The position numbers and the translations under genes were made by a program. Below are positions 15,622 through 23,748 of a stretch of 64,000 nucleotides of DNA, piece by piece; the stretch's first letter is position 1; every line of letters starts with the position of its first letter. Source of the stretch: Methanomassiliicoccales archaeon LGM-RCC1 (GTDB lineage: Archaea > Thermoplasmatota > Thermoplasmata > Methanomassiliicoccales > Methanomethylophilaceae). The DNA lies in the NCBI GenBank assembly GCA_030168575.1, contig CP115555.1, positions 558,001 through 622,000 of the forward strand, given 5' to 3'. The notes under the pieces are model-generated. The model was not told the DNA's origin. It worked only from the letters and a program-made list of their open reading frames with translations, and ran no database searches.

Positions 15622-16676
15622 GACTGCTCCGGCCCGGCAGGGGTCTGCTGACCCTTGTTGCCATCCTTTGCCTTGGTCCTGTAGTACTTGAGCGGATGCG
15701 ACATCCACTCCTGCTCGCACAGCTTATCGGGGTTGTAGCAGAGACCGTTGGTCTTCATCGTCTTGCATTCCGGTGGAGAGTAACCTTCTCCTCCGCTCAG
15801 CTCACCCATGATGTGCTTGATCTGATATTCGGACTTGGATTCATCGAAATCCGGCGATTCTGCGAATACCTTGATGATGTCGTCATACCCCAGCCCCAGT
15901 GCCTTCAGGAACGTGACAATCGCGAATCTGGCGCTGTGAGGAAGGTTCAGACCGTTCCTCGACATCTCCAGTATGTGCACCAGGCATGGCGGCATGTAGT
16001 CCATCTTCATACCCTCTCCGTTGGTGGGGCTCATCTTCATCTTCGTGTCCGCCAGGGCCATGGTCACAGCGGTGACGTCGCCCTCGAAGTACCTCTTGTA
16101 CTCGTCCGGTGTCTTTACCGGAAGTTCCGATTCGATCTTGTCCTGAAGGGCATTCTGCATGAGACGGCTGTACTTGTCCTGCGGGAGGTAGACGATACCG
16201 TGGTGGATGTCGCTGTTGATGAGCTTCCAATCGATGCTGTTTAGCCTGCTGGACAGCCTAAGGTAATCAGGGAACTTCATGTGGATGGTCCCGTCGCGGT
16301 CAACTGTGGACGTGATGCCCAGCTCCTCGGAGACCATCAGGACGGTCTCCCTGTCCTCCTTGTTCAGGAGGCTGTTCATGCGGACAGCTTCCGCGAGAGC
16401 GTACCTCTTGGTCAGGAAACGGTCGCCGATCTGGGAGACTATCATCCTCGCATAGGGATATGACATGACCTCGATGAGCCTGTCGTAATCCGACATCAGC
16501 TCCACATAGGAAACCTCGGATCTATCCAGAGCCTGGAGGACCCTTTCCCTGCCCCTTGTGCGTGCAGGTGCGTACGACTCTGACGTGATCAGGGACTCTA
16601 GGTCTGCGGAATTGTTCTCCGCAAACTCGGACGATTCCCTGAGGAACGGGTATCTAGCCGCACGCTTGGTATCCAT
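15615..16676 (-). CDS. priL: DNA primase large subunit PriL
   Basis: A 353-residue PriL, which with PriS makes RNA primers for replication. The N-terminal half is helical ('RYPFLRESSEF', 'SYVELMSDYDRLIEVMSYPYARMI'); the C-terminal domain carries the four cysteines of the 4Fe-4S cluster: one in 'MPPCLVHILEMSRNGLNLPHSARFAIVTFLKALG' and three in 'YSPPECKTMKTNGLCYNPDKLC'. Length and cysteine order match archaeal PriL. PriS lies 8 kb away on the same strand. The Pro/Gln-rich C-terminal tail is probably disordered. Confidence 0.93.
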   Translation of the reverse strand: MDTKRAARYPFLRESSEFAENNSADLESLITSESYAPARTRGRERVLQALDRSEVSYVELMSDYDRLIEVMSYPYARMIVSQIGDRFLTKRYALAEAVRMNSLLNKEDRETVLMVSEELGITSTVDRDGTIHMKFPDYLRLSSRLNSIDWKLINSDIHHGIVYLPQDKYSRLMQNALQDKIESELPVKTPDEYKRYFEGDVTAVTMALADTKMKMSPTNGEGMKMDYMPPCLVHILEMSRNGLNLPHSARFAIVTFLKALGLGYDDIIKVFAESPDFDESKSEYQIKHIMGELSGGEGYSPPECKTMKTNGLCYNPDKLCEQEWMSHPLKYYRTKAKDGNKGQQTPAGPEQSH

Positions 16677-16767
16677 GCCCGACGGACTATCTTAGGGATA
16701 GATAATGATTGACATCTCCGGTCACAATCGGGACTGCTTGGATCGAGGAAGGTATCCTTGGACCGAT

Positions 16768-18381
16768 TCATCCTAGGTAGATCAGATCGCGTAATCCGTC
16801 CATCACGTGGGGATCCTCGATGACCTTCTCAAGGTCCTCCATGGAGGCGAAAGGCCTCTCTAAAACTAACTTGCTGGCTCTCTTCTTTCCGATACCCGGC
16901 AGAGCCTCCAATGACGACATCGGCATGTGGTTGATGTCGAAGGGATAGGTTATCCCTGTGATCGAACGGAACCCCCATTCGGTGATGAACACGTCGGTGA
17001 ACTGCTCCGTGTCGAGTTTGTACGGTATCCCTATCAGGAGCGGATAGGATCCGATCTGTCTGCCGAACGTCGTGTTCCCGTCGTTCAGCTCCAGATAGAC
17101 GTCCTTGAGGACGGTCCCGTAGGGCACGATGCTCTCCAGCATCGCACGGTCGATCTCCTCGCGAACCTCCTCCTTGAACTTCTTGAATCTGCGCTGGTCG
17201 ACCTTGACGTTGAAAGGTCTTCTGACCGGTAGGACCTGACGTATGTTGATGCGGCGGACCATCAGCCCTTCGTCGCGCATCTTCCTCAGGATCTCCATGT
17301 CCATGTCGTATGTGGCCGGTGTCTCTCCGTCCAGACCGCATACGATGTTGATCCCGGGGAGCAGCTTGGGCATACCTCTCGGGCCCCTCTCGGAGCCGAT
17401 CTCGTTGATGAGCCTGACGGCATCCATGACCTGCTCGGATGTGCTGTTGAGGTTGTTCTCGGTGACCACGAACGGATCCGCCGATTCCATTCCAAGGGCG
17501 AGGACGTTACCGTCTGTGCAGTTGTCAGCGAGTATCTTGAGAACTTCCCTAGATTCCTCCGGGTAGCTGGCGATGACGGCAGGGTTCGCATTGTCCACAT
17601 GTATCGTCGAGAATCCCATGGCGTTCAGGCCTTCGAAGAGCTCCCTTACGGCCGAGGGATTAGGCCTAGGTATCTCGGAATCGTCCTCGGAGCCGTAGGA
17701 AACTATGCATGTCTGGCCGCCTATCCTGATGTTCCTTACACCGAGCTCCCTGAGCCTGGAAGCTTCAGCCAGGATATCCTTCGGGGCCCTCATCAGCGGT
17801 CTGCCCTTCAGAGGCTCGATGCAGTATGAGCATCCTCCCGACTTGTAGCGGTGGCATCCCCTGTACGATTCTATCTCGGCCACAAGGGGATCTGGGAAGT
17901 CCTGATGCTGGGTGACGATGTCGGCACCCAGGAGCATCCATCTGTTCCATTCCTCGAGCGTCCTGAAACGCTCTCCGACCTCCTTGCCGCAGATGCCGTC
18001 ATAAAGCGATGCCGCGGGATCCTTCCTGATGACGAAGTCGAAGAGTCCAGCCTCCTCAGAGTCGGCGGCGGAACCGCTGATCATCTTCCATCCCTTCAGC
18101 TTCGGAGCGATCTCCTTCAGCTCCTTCAGGGACATCGGCATGGTCCTGAGGTACTTACCGGGGACTGTGTTCCCGGAAAGAACGACCGTGACCGCGGCAT
18201 CGGGGATCTTCCTGTGCCTGCGGATCATGTCTATGGAGATGTACTCGACCCTGTCGGCACCGGCATCCAAGGCGGCGCCTGGTATCGAGCGTATCATTGG
18301 CGATATGTAAGGCGGCACCCCCAGTGCGGCCGGGTCGTCGATGTAACCGTCGATGAGGACGATCACTATCTCCTTGGTCAT
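16768..18381 (-). CDS. radical SAM protein, COG1031-type, with C-terminal helix-hairpin-helix
   Basis: A 537-residue protein. The cluster motif reads C-x7-C-x2-C ('GCHRYKSGGCSYC', residues about 176-188) instead of the usual C-x3-C-x2-C, as in the archaeal COG1031 group. The radical SAM barrel follows ('LRELGVRNIRIGGQ', 'GMESADPFVV', 'LLPGINIVCGLDGET'), then a PCNA/RNA-type C-terminal beta domain and a helix-hairpin-helix ('LEALPGIGKKRASKLVLERPFASMEDL', residues 492-518), which suggests a nucleic-acid substrate. The reaction is not known. An N-terminal Rossmann-like stretch precedes the barrel. It is monocistronic with priL downstream. Confidence 0.85.
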   Translation of the reverse strand: MTKEIVIVLIDGYIDDPAALGVPPYISPMIRSIPGAALDAGADRVEYISIDMIRRHRKIPDAAVTVVLSGNTVPGKYLRTMPMSLKELKEIAPKLKGWKMISGSAADSEEAGLFDFVIRKDPAASLYDGICGKEVGERFRTLEEWNRWMLLGADIVTQHQDFPDPLVAEIESYRGCHRYKSGGCSYCIEPLKGRPLMRAPKDILAEASRLRELGVRNIRIGGQTCIVSYGSEDDSEIPRPNPSAVRELFEGLNAMGFSTIHVDNANPAVIASYPEESREVLKILADNCTDGNVLALGMESADPFVVTENNLNSTSEQVMDAVRLINEIGSERGPRGMPKLLPGINIVCGLDGETPATYDMDMEILRKMRDEGLMVRRINIRQVLPVRRPFNVKVDQRRFKKFKEEVREEIDRAMLESIVPYGTVLKDVYLELNDGNTTFGRQIGSYPLLIGIPYKLDTEQFTDVFITEWGFRSITGITYPFDINHMPMSSLEALPGIGKKRASKLVLERPFASMEDLEKVIEDPHVMDGLRDLIYLG

Positions 18382-18415
18382 CGCAGTGAGTACGTCCTAC
18401 TCGTATATCTGTTGA

Positions 18416-18508
18416 ATGGAAGCGCTGACCGATGTCCTTCGGGCTCAGTACCTGCGCACGCCACCCTTGCTGCGGAAGGTTGTGAAGAGTGTGACCAACG
18501 GCAGATAG
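18416..18508 (+). CDS. possible 30-residue small protein
   Basis: A 30-codon frame, starting 'MEALTDVLRAQYLRTPPLL' and ending in a basic stretch with TAG. The composition (amphipathic helix, then Lys/Val-rich) looks protein-like and the GC pattern matches coding DNA, but there is no clear ribosome site and it ends in TAG, rare here. It may be a small gene, the relic of a longer one, or chance. It lies between the radical SAM gene and a membrane-protein gene. Confidence 0.22.
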   Translation: MEALTDVLRAQYLRTPPLLRKVVKSVTNGR

Positions 18509-18536
18509 AAATACTCTCCTAAGCGATTTCGGGGTC

Positions 18537-19070
18537 ATGACATTCGAATTAAACGAATCCGGAGTCAAGGCGTTCGGATGGGCGACGTTGGCCTTCGCGC
18601 TCCTTGTTTTCGGTTTCCTGCTGGTATCAGTACAGTTCGACGTGGAATACTTGGACTATTTCGAAACGGATATGATCATGATCACGTTCGCTTCATATCT
18701 GGCGATCCTCGGAGGCATCCTGATGGTGTTCAAAGGAGGAGCCGCGCAGGGTGTCATCGTGGCCCTTTCAGCCTTATCGATGATCATCATCAGCGAAAGT
18801 TCCTACGTCAACCTGGTCGCCATCCCCGCCTTCCTTGTCGTGATGGTCATAATGATGGCCGCTTCCTACAAAGGCGGAGATTCCAACACACCCGTGTTCT
18901 GCATCTTCATGCTGCTGTTCCTGTTCGTCGAGTGCATCTACAAGAACGAGTGGATCGACATCGTAACAGACGCCGATGCCGTCGTCGGTGCGATCTGCAT
19001 CGTCGCAGCGGCTGTCGCGCTCATCATCGCGTACAAAGAGATCGCAGCACCCAAAGACGAAGAAGAGTGA
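18537..19070 (+). CDS. membrane protein, about five helices
   Basis: A 177-residue protein with hydrophobic segments near residues 12-32, 45-64, 70-90 (two closely packed), 96-112, 118-134 and 145-167 and an acidic tail 'AAPKDEEE'. No signal peptide, no family motif I recognise. The ATG at 18537 follows 'GGGGTC', a weak ribosome site. It is a single-gene unit closed by a strong terminator. Confidence 0.65.
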   Translation: MTFELNESGVKAFGWATLAFALLVFGFLLVSVQFDVEYLDYFETDMIMITFASYLAILGGILMVFKGGAAQGVIVALSALSMIIISESSYVNLVAIPAFLVVMVIMMAASYKGGDSNTPVFCIFMLLFLFVECIYKNEWIDIVTDADAVVGAICIVAAAVALIIAYKEIAAPKDEEE

Positions 19071-19084
19071 TCCCAAACCGATTC

Positions 19085-19112
19085 CCGGGGTCCAGCACCC
19101 CGGTTTTTCCTT
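19085..19112 (+). terminator. hairpin terminator
   Basis: A perfect seven-base stem, CCGGGGT (19085-19091) with ACCCCGG (19097-19103), loop CCAGC, followed by TTTTTCCTT. Confidence 0.85.
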
Positions 19113-19204
19113 CTCTATATTAGCATTATATACTTGGTAGGGGCATCGCCTCAATTACCGACTACGGCTGGCGATGGGTATCAGCACGTATCGAGGTGAA
19201 TAAG

Positions 19205-20554
19205 ATGGTAAATGACCAGGAAATTAGCGTAGAGGAGCGTCTGGCCAAGGCGAAGAAGCCCGGACAGGACGCTATGAAGATGCACCCGTACTACGGAGGA
19301 AAGATCGAGGTCGTACCGAAGGCATGCGTAAGGTCGTTCGACGACTTCGCGATTTGGTACTCCCCGGGAGTGGCAGAGCCCTGTAAGGACATCGCTGCCA
19401 ATCCGGAGAAGGTGTATGAGCACACATGGAAATGGAACACCGTTGCCGTTGTGTCCGATGGAACACGCGTTCTTGGTCTCGGGGACATCGGTCCTGAGGC
19501 GGCCATGCCCGTCATGGAAGGAAAGGGAATGCTGTTCAAGTACCTCGGAGGAGTAGACTGCGTCCCCATCTGTCTGGACACCAAGGACCCCGACAAGATC
19601 ATCGAGACCGTCAGGCTCATCGCACCCTCGTTCGGAGGAATCAACCTCGAGGACATCTCGAACCCCAAGTGCTTCGATATTCTCGATGAGCTCAGAAGGG
19701 ATTGCAAGATTCCCGTATGGCATGACGACCAGCAGGGAACCGCTACCGTCGAGGTGGCCGGAGCCATCAACGCCATGAAGCTCGTCGGAAAGAAGCTCGA
19801 GGACGCACACATCACCGTCATCGGAGCGGGAGCGGCATCAATCGCAATCGCGAGGCTTCTTCTCGCAACCGGATTCAAGCCCGAGCACATGTGCATGTGC
19901 GACTCCAAGGGAATCCTCAACCAGTCCAGATCCGACGTCGAGAAGGATTTCAAGCAGAAGTGGGAGATCTGTAAGAAGACCAACGGAGCCGGTAAGACCG
20001 GCGGAATGAAGGAGGCCTTCGAGGGAGCCGACATCGTAATCGCGGCATCCAAGCCCGGACCCGGAACCATCCCCGCAGAGTACGTCGACCTCATGGCGGA
20101 CGACCCTGTCATCTTCGCCACAGCCAACCCGATCCCCGAGATCTGGCCCTGGGAGGCGAAGGAGCACGGATGCAAGATCTTCGCCACCGGAAGGTCCGAC
20201 TTCCCCAACCAGGTCAACAACTCCATGGGATTCCCCGCTATCTTCCGCGGTGTTCTCGATGTCAGAGCTAAGACCATCACCGACGAGATGTGCATCGCGG
20301 CCGCAAGGTCCCTCGCGGCATCCGCCGAGAAGAAGGGAATCACTCCCGAGTACATCGTCCCGACCATGTCGGAGACCGAGGTGTTCATCGACGAGGCCGT
20401 CGCGGTCGGAGCCAAGGCTCAGGAGCAGGGCGTCGCCAGGCTCAAGCTCTCCAAGCAGGAGATGCACGACAGGGCAGAGTTCATGATCAAGAGATCCAGG
20501 AACCTCACCGCCCAGATGATGAAGGACGGCTTCATCAAAGAGTACGTCGAGTGA
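19205..20554 (+). CDS. malic enzyme (malate dehydrogenase, oxaloacetate-decarboxylating)
   Basis: A 449-residue bacterial/archaeal-type malic enzyme, converting malate to pyruvate and CO2 with reduction of NAD(P). Seen: 'AIWYSPGVAEPCKDIA' (malic signature with catalytic Tyr), 'AVVSDGTRVLGLGDIGPEAAMPVMEGKG', 'PVWHDDQQGTATV' (metal-binding Asp pair), 'VIGAGAASIAIARLL' (dinucleotide fold) and 'TANPIPEIWP', 'FPNQVNNSMGFPAIFRG'. Length is normal. In an autotrophic or acetate-fed methanogen it would supply pyruvate or NADPH. ATG at 19205 follows GAGGTGA six bases upstream. Single gene between two terminators. Confidence 0.95.
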   Translation: MVNDQEISVEERLAKAKKPGQDAMKMHPYYGGKIEVVPKACVRSFDDFAIWYSPGVAEPCKDIAANPEKVYEHTWKWNTVAVVSDGTRVLGLGDIGPEAAMPVMEGKGMLFKYLGGVDCVPICLDTKDPDKIIETVRLIAPSFGGINLEDISNPKCFDILDELRRDCKIPVWHDDQQGTATVEVAGAINAMKLVGKKLEDAHITVIGAGAASIAIARLLLATGFKPEHMCMCDSKGILNQSRSDVEKDFKQKWEICKKTNGAGKTGGMKEAFEGADIVIAASKPGPGTIPAEYVDLMADDPVIFATANPIPEIWPWEAKEHGCKIFATGRSDFPNQVNNSMGFPAIFRGVLDVRAKTITDEMCIAAARSLAASAEKKGITPEYIVPTMSETEVFIDEAVAVGAKAQEQGVARLKLSKQEMHDRAEFMIKRSRNLTAQMMKDGFIKEYVE

Positions 20555-20569
20555 AATCCAATTTATTCA

Positions 20570-20592
20570 GGGGCCTCAAGGCCCCTTCTTTT
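20570..20592 (+). terminator. hairpin terminator after malic enzyme
   Basis: GGGGCC (20570-20575) pairs with GGCCCC (20580-20585) across TCAA, followed by TTCTTTTT. Confidence 0.85.
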
Positions 20593-20632
20593 TGCATAAT
20601 CGGTAAAACCGATAATCTTCATACATGAGGTC

Positions 20633-21859
20633 ATGAAGACCCTTGCCGACATCCTCTCGGAGATAGACTCGTTGAAGGACGAGATGATCGAGACCACAAT
20701 CGAGATGATCAGGATACCGGCTCTCGCTCCGGTGAACGGAGGGGACGGGGAGGGAATGAAGGCCGACTACCTCATGACCAAGACCGGAGGGTTCGACGAG
20801 GTCAGGCGCTACGACGTCCCTGACAAGACGGATCCCTTTGTGAAGAGGTCCAACATAGTAGCTGTCAAGAAGGGGAAGAAGAAGGGCACCGTCTGGATGG
20901 TGGCCCATATGGATGTCGTTCCCACAGGCGATCCTGAGCTTTGGGAGAATCCTCCGTTCGACCCGATCGTGAAGGATGGCAGGATATACGGCAGGGGAAC
21001 GGAGGATGACGGGCAATCCGTCATATCGTCCATGTTCGCCTCCAGGCCGTTCCTGGAGGAGGAGCTCGAGGGGATGTCGATCGGCATGGCATGGGTGGCC
21101 GATGAGGAGACCAGCAGCGTATGCGGTATCCAGTATCTTCTCGAACAGGGGGTATTCACGAAGGATGATGTGATCATAGTCCCCGATTACTGCACCAAGG
21201 ACGGCAGCAGGGTCGACGTGGCGGAGAAGCACATCCTCTGGCTGAAGTTCTGCATCGAAGGGAAGACAACACATGCCTCCACGCCCCATCTGGGGGTCAA
21301 TGCGTACAAGGTATCGACTCTCCTCCTCATGGATCTGATAGAATCGTTCGATAACAGATTCGGCGATGTGAACAGCATGTACCTTCCCAACGGGTCCACG
21401 TTCGAGCCCACGAAGAGGATCTCCACCGTGGACAACATCAACACGATTCCGGGCTACGACGAGTTCTGCATGGACATCCGTCTCAATCCGGAATACGATC
21501 CCGAATCGGTTCTGAAGATGGCCCGGGAGAAGGCCGACCTGTATTCCGAATCCACAGGGGCAAGGATCACCGTGGAGGTGGTCCAGAAGGCTGTCGCAGG
21601 GAAGCCATCGCCGATAGATTCAATCGGCTACAGAGCTCTGTCGGAATCCATAGAATCCGTCATGGGCAAGGCCCCCGAACCGGTGGGCATCGCTGGTGGA
21701 ACCTGCTCGAATTTCTTCAGGGAGAAGGGTCTCGACGCATATGCGTGGCAGACCGGCGTTGGAACACTGCATGCTCCTAACGAGTACCTGCTGATCGATA
21801 ATCTTGTCAACGATACGAAGGTGTTCGCCACACTGTTCTACAAGCTCTGCCTGCAGTGA
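20633..21859 (+). CDS. M20-family metallopeptidase / deacylase
   Basis: A 408-residue M20 zinc hydrolase. Metal ligands are visible in order: 'MVAHMDVVPTGDPELW' (His, near residue 92), 'GRGTEDDGQSVIS' (bridging Asp), 'VADEETSS' (catalytic Glu-Glu), 'VPDYCT' and the C-terminal 'VGTLHAPNEYLLIDN' (His). The dimerisation lid 'CIEGKTTHASTPHLGVNAY' lies between. Family members cut dipeptides or remove acyl groups (e.g. succinyl-diaminopimelate desuccinylase); the lid sequence suggests a peptidase, but the substrate is open. Its stop touches the ftsY stop; the two are convergent with no spacer. Confidence 0.88.
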   Translation: MKTLADILSEIDSLKDEMIETTIEMIRIPALAPVNGGDGEGMKADYLMTKTGGFDEVRRYDVPDKTDPFVKRSNIVAVKKGKKKGTVWMVAHMDVVPTGDPELWENPPFDPIVKDGRIYGRGTEDDGQSVISSMFASRPFLEEELEGMSIGMAWVADEETSSVCGIQYLLEQGVFTKDDVIIVPDYCTKDGSRVDVAEKHILWLKFCIEGKTTHASTPHLGVNAYKVSTLLLMDLIESFDNRFGDVNSMYLPNGSTFEPTKRISTVDNINTIPGYDEFCMDIRLNPEYDPESVLKMAREKADLYSESTGARITVEVVQKAVAGKPSPIDSIGYRALSESIESVMGKAPEPVGIAGGTCSNFFREKGLDAYAWQTGVGTLHAPNEYLLIDNLVNDTKVFATLFYKLCLQ

Positions 21860-22948
21860 TCACTCGAACATCCTGTCGATCATCCACTCGGTGTTGAACA
21901 TGACGATGTCGTCGTATTCCTGACCGTTGCAGACGAATGCGATGGGTTTGCCGATCGTGTGGGCTATGGAAAGCGCCGCGCCGCCCTTGGCGTCGGTATC
22001 GATCTTGGTGAGGATCACAGCATCGATCCCTACAGCGTCGTCGAAGACCTTGGCCTGCTCGATTGCGTTGTTACCGGCAAGGGAGTCGCCGACGAAGACC
22101 TTCAGGTCAGGTTTGGCGACCCTTACGATCTTCTTCATCTCCTCGATGAGGTTGCTGTTGGTCTGCATGCGTCCGGCGGTGTCGACGAGGACGATGTCCC
22201 TCCTCTTAGCCTTCGCATGCTCCACTGCGTCGTAAGCCACTGCAGCGGGGTCCGCGTCCTGCGTCTGCTTGACGATCTTGCATCCGAGCTTGTCGGCATG
22301 GATGCTGAGTTGCTCTATGGCACCGGCCCTGAAGGTGTCGCATGCCGCCATGACGACGGACTTGCCGCTCTTCTGGAGACGGTTGGCGATCTTGGCGATG
22401 GCCGTGGTCTTGCCGGTTCCGTTGATACCGACGAACATGATGACCGTCGGCCTCTGCTGCTCCTCGACCCACTGGTCGAAGTTGAACTCATTGAGCTCCA
22501 GGACGTCCCTGACGGCATCCTTGACGGACATCTCCACTACCTCCTCCAGAGAGTAGGAGCGGTCGTACTTCTTGCCGGTGAGGTTGGCCCTCACGCCCTC
22601 CTTGATCTTGTCGGCCACGGGCAGGGCCACGTCGGCCTCCAGAAGGGTGAAGTACAGTTCGTCGAGGATCTCGTCCAGTGCGGAGTCCTTGATCTTCTTT
22701 CCGCCGCTCTCCGATACCACGGAGGCGGACTTGTGCGTGTCCTTGCCGGATGCCCTCTCCTGCTTCTGGAGCTTCAGCATCTCCTTCCTGGAGAGCTTGG
22801 GTTGTTCCGGTTCGGGCTGAGAATCCTGAATGGGGGTTTCGGGAGTGGTGGTCTGTTCGGTCTCGTCCTTGAAGATCTCCTTCTCGTCAAGGTCATCCTT
22901 GGCCTTGCTGAAGAGGCTCTTCATCTTGGATTTGAGAGATTCGAACAT
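21860..22948 (-). CDS. ftsY: signal recognition particle receptor FtsY
   Basis: A 362-residue FtsY, the GTPase that docks SRP-ribosome complexes to the membrane. An acidic N-terminal A region (residues 10-55) and amphipathic helix precede the NG domain: N bundle 'LDEILDELYFTLLEADVALPVADKI', G1 'GINGTGKTTAIAKIANRL', 'DTFRAGAIEQL' (insertion box), 'VLVDTAGRMQTNSNL', 'TKIDTDAKGGAAL'. Length and motifs are complete. It is the third gene of rpl18a-pfdA-ftsY, a conserved archaeal order. Confidence 0.97.
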   Translation of the reverse strand: MFESLKSKMKSLFSKAKDDLDEKEIFKDETEQTTTPETPIQDSQPEPEQPKLSRKEMLKLQKQERASGKDTHKSASVVSESGGKKIKDSALDEILDELYFTLLEADVALPVADKIKEGVRANLTGKKYDRSYSLEEVVEMSVKDAVRDVLELNEFNFDQWVEEQQRPTVIMFVGINGTGKTTAIAKIANRLQKSGKSVVMAACDTFRAGAIEQLSIHADKLGCKIVKQTQDADPAAVAYDAVEHAKAKRRDIVLVDTAGRMQTNSNLIEEMKKIVRVAKPDLKVFVGDSLAGNNAIEQAKVFDDAVGIDAVILTKIDTDAKGGAALSIAHTIGKPIAFVCNGQEYDDIVMFNTEWMIDRMFE

Positions 22949-22958
22949 CCCTTACCAC

Positions 22959-23387
22959 TCACTGAGTTGAGGTTTCCTGTCTGTTCGCGTACTCGATCTG
23001 CACGGCCTCGGAGACCGTGGAGAGGGCCTGCTGGACCTCCTGGAGTGCGTCAACTGTCTTCTTCAGCGCCTCTGTGAGCTCAGCGGCGTTGGCGTCCATG
23101 TACTTCGATGCGTCCTCGGGGGATTTCTCCACGGAGATTCCCGATCCGATTCCCGTAACGATGTCCTTCTTGGACGAGACCTTGACTGTCATGAACGACG
23201 AAGCTCCGATAGGGATCATGATCTCGTCGCCCTCTTTCGCGGCCATCAATGCTTTGATGGATTCGTTGGCGAGGTTGACCTCGTCGAGGGTCGAACGGAG
23301 CACCTGGACCTGACGGCTGAGCGCCTCGGTCCTGGTCCTGTAGTTTTCCATCAGAGCCATCATCTGACGGAGTTCGTCGTCGTTCAC
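22959..23387 (-). CDS. pfdA: prefoldin subunit alpha
   Basis: A 142-residue prefoldin alpha: two long coiled-coil helices (residues about 3-45 and 95-135) around a beta-hairpin core ('GDEIMIPIGASSFMTVKVSSKKDIVTGIGSGISVEKS'). It forms the jellyfish-shaped hexamer with PfdB that hands unfolded proteins to the thermosome. The start is GTG; I chose 23387 because GGTGA, at the end of the upstream gene, stands six bases before it, whereas the GTG at 23393 would directly abut that site. It lies 3 bases after the rpl18a stop. Confidence 0.92.
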   Translation of the reverse strand: MNDDELRQMMALMENYRTRTEALSRQVQVLRSTLDEVNLANESIKALMAAKEGDEIMIPIGASSFMTVKVSSKKDIVTGIGSGISVEKSPEDASKYMDANAAELTEALKKTVDALQEVQQALSTVSEAVQIEYANRQETSTQ

Positions 23388-23389
23388 GT

Positions 23390-23617
23390 TCACTCACCGA
23401 TCTGGTATTTCACGACGTGGTTGGTGACTTCGTCGGCGGACAGCTCTTTGACATCGGTGATGTCGATCTGCCATCTCTTGAGCTTGTGCTTGCTTCCGAT
23501 TGTCGAGAGTGCCTTCTCCTTGACAGCCGCTTCATCGTCAGCGGCCATCTCGACAGCGAAAGGCTGCCTGACCTGCCTGACGTCAGCGTAAGTTCCTGAT
23601 ACGAGGAATGCTTTCAT
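23390..23617 (-). CDS. rpl18a: ribosomal protein eL20/LX (L18a)
   Basis: A 75-residue LX protein: 'MKAFLVSGTYADVRQVRQPFAVEMAADDEAAVKEKALSTIGSKHKLKR' and 'IDITDVKELSADEV', a single compact alpha/beta unit as in other archaea, where it sits on the large ribosomal subunit. Short length is normal. It leads the rpl18a-pfdA-ftsY operon. Confidence 0.93.
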   Translation of the reverse strand: MKAFLVSGTYADVRQVRQPFAVEMAADDEAAVKEKALSTIGSKHKLKRWQIDITDVKELSADEVTNHVVKYQIGE

Positions 23618-23748
23618 TTTATTACCTGTTCCTCGTGATAAAGACCCTATTAATAAAGCTAACGCGTTTATTTACAGGCGTTTAATAAGGGAAACATCAT
23701 GCCCATGGGCATAGTTCAAAGATAAAATCCGTATGTGCCAGATAGGGA

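Noticed and set aside
19291-20415. A 374-residue minus-strand frame opposite malic enzyme
   Set aside because: The plus strand holds all malic enzyme motifs; the antisense frame has no family features.
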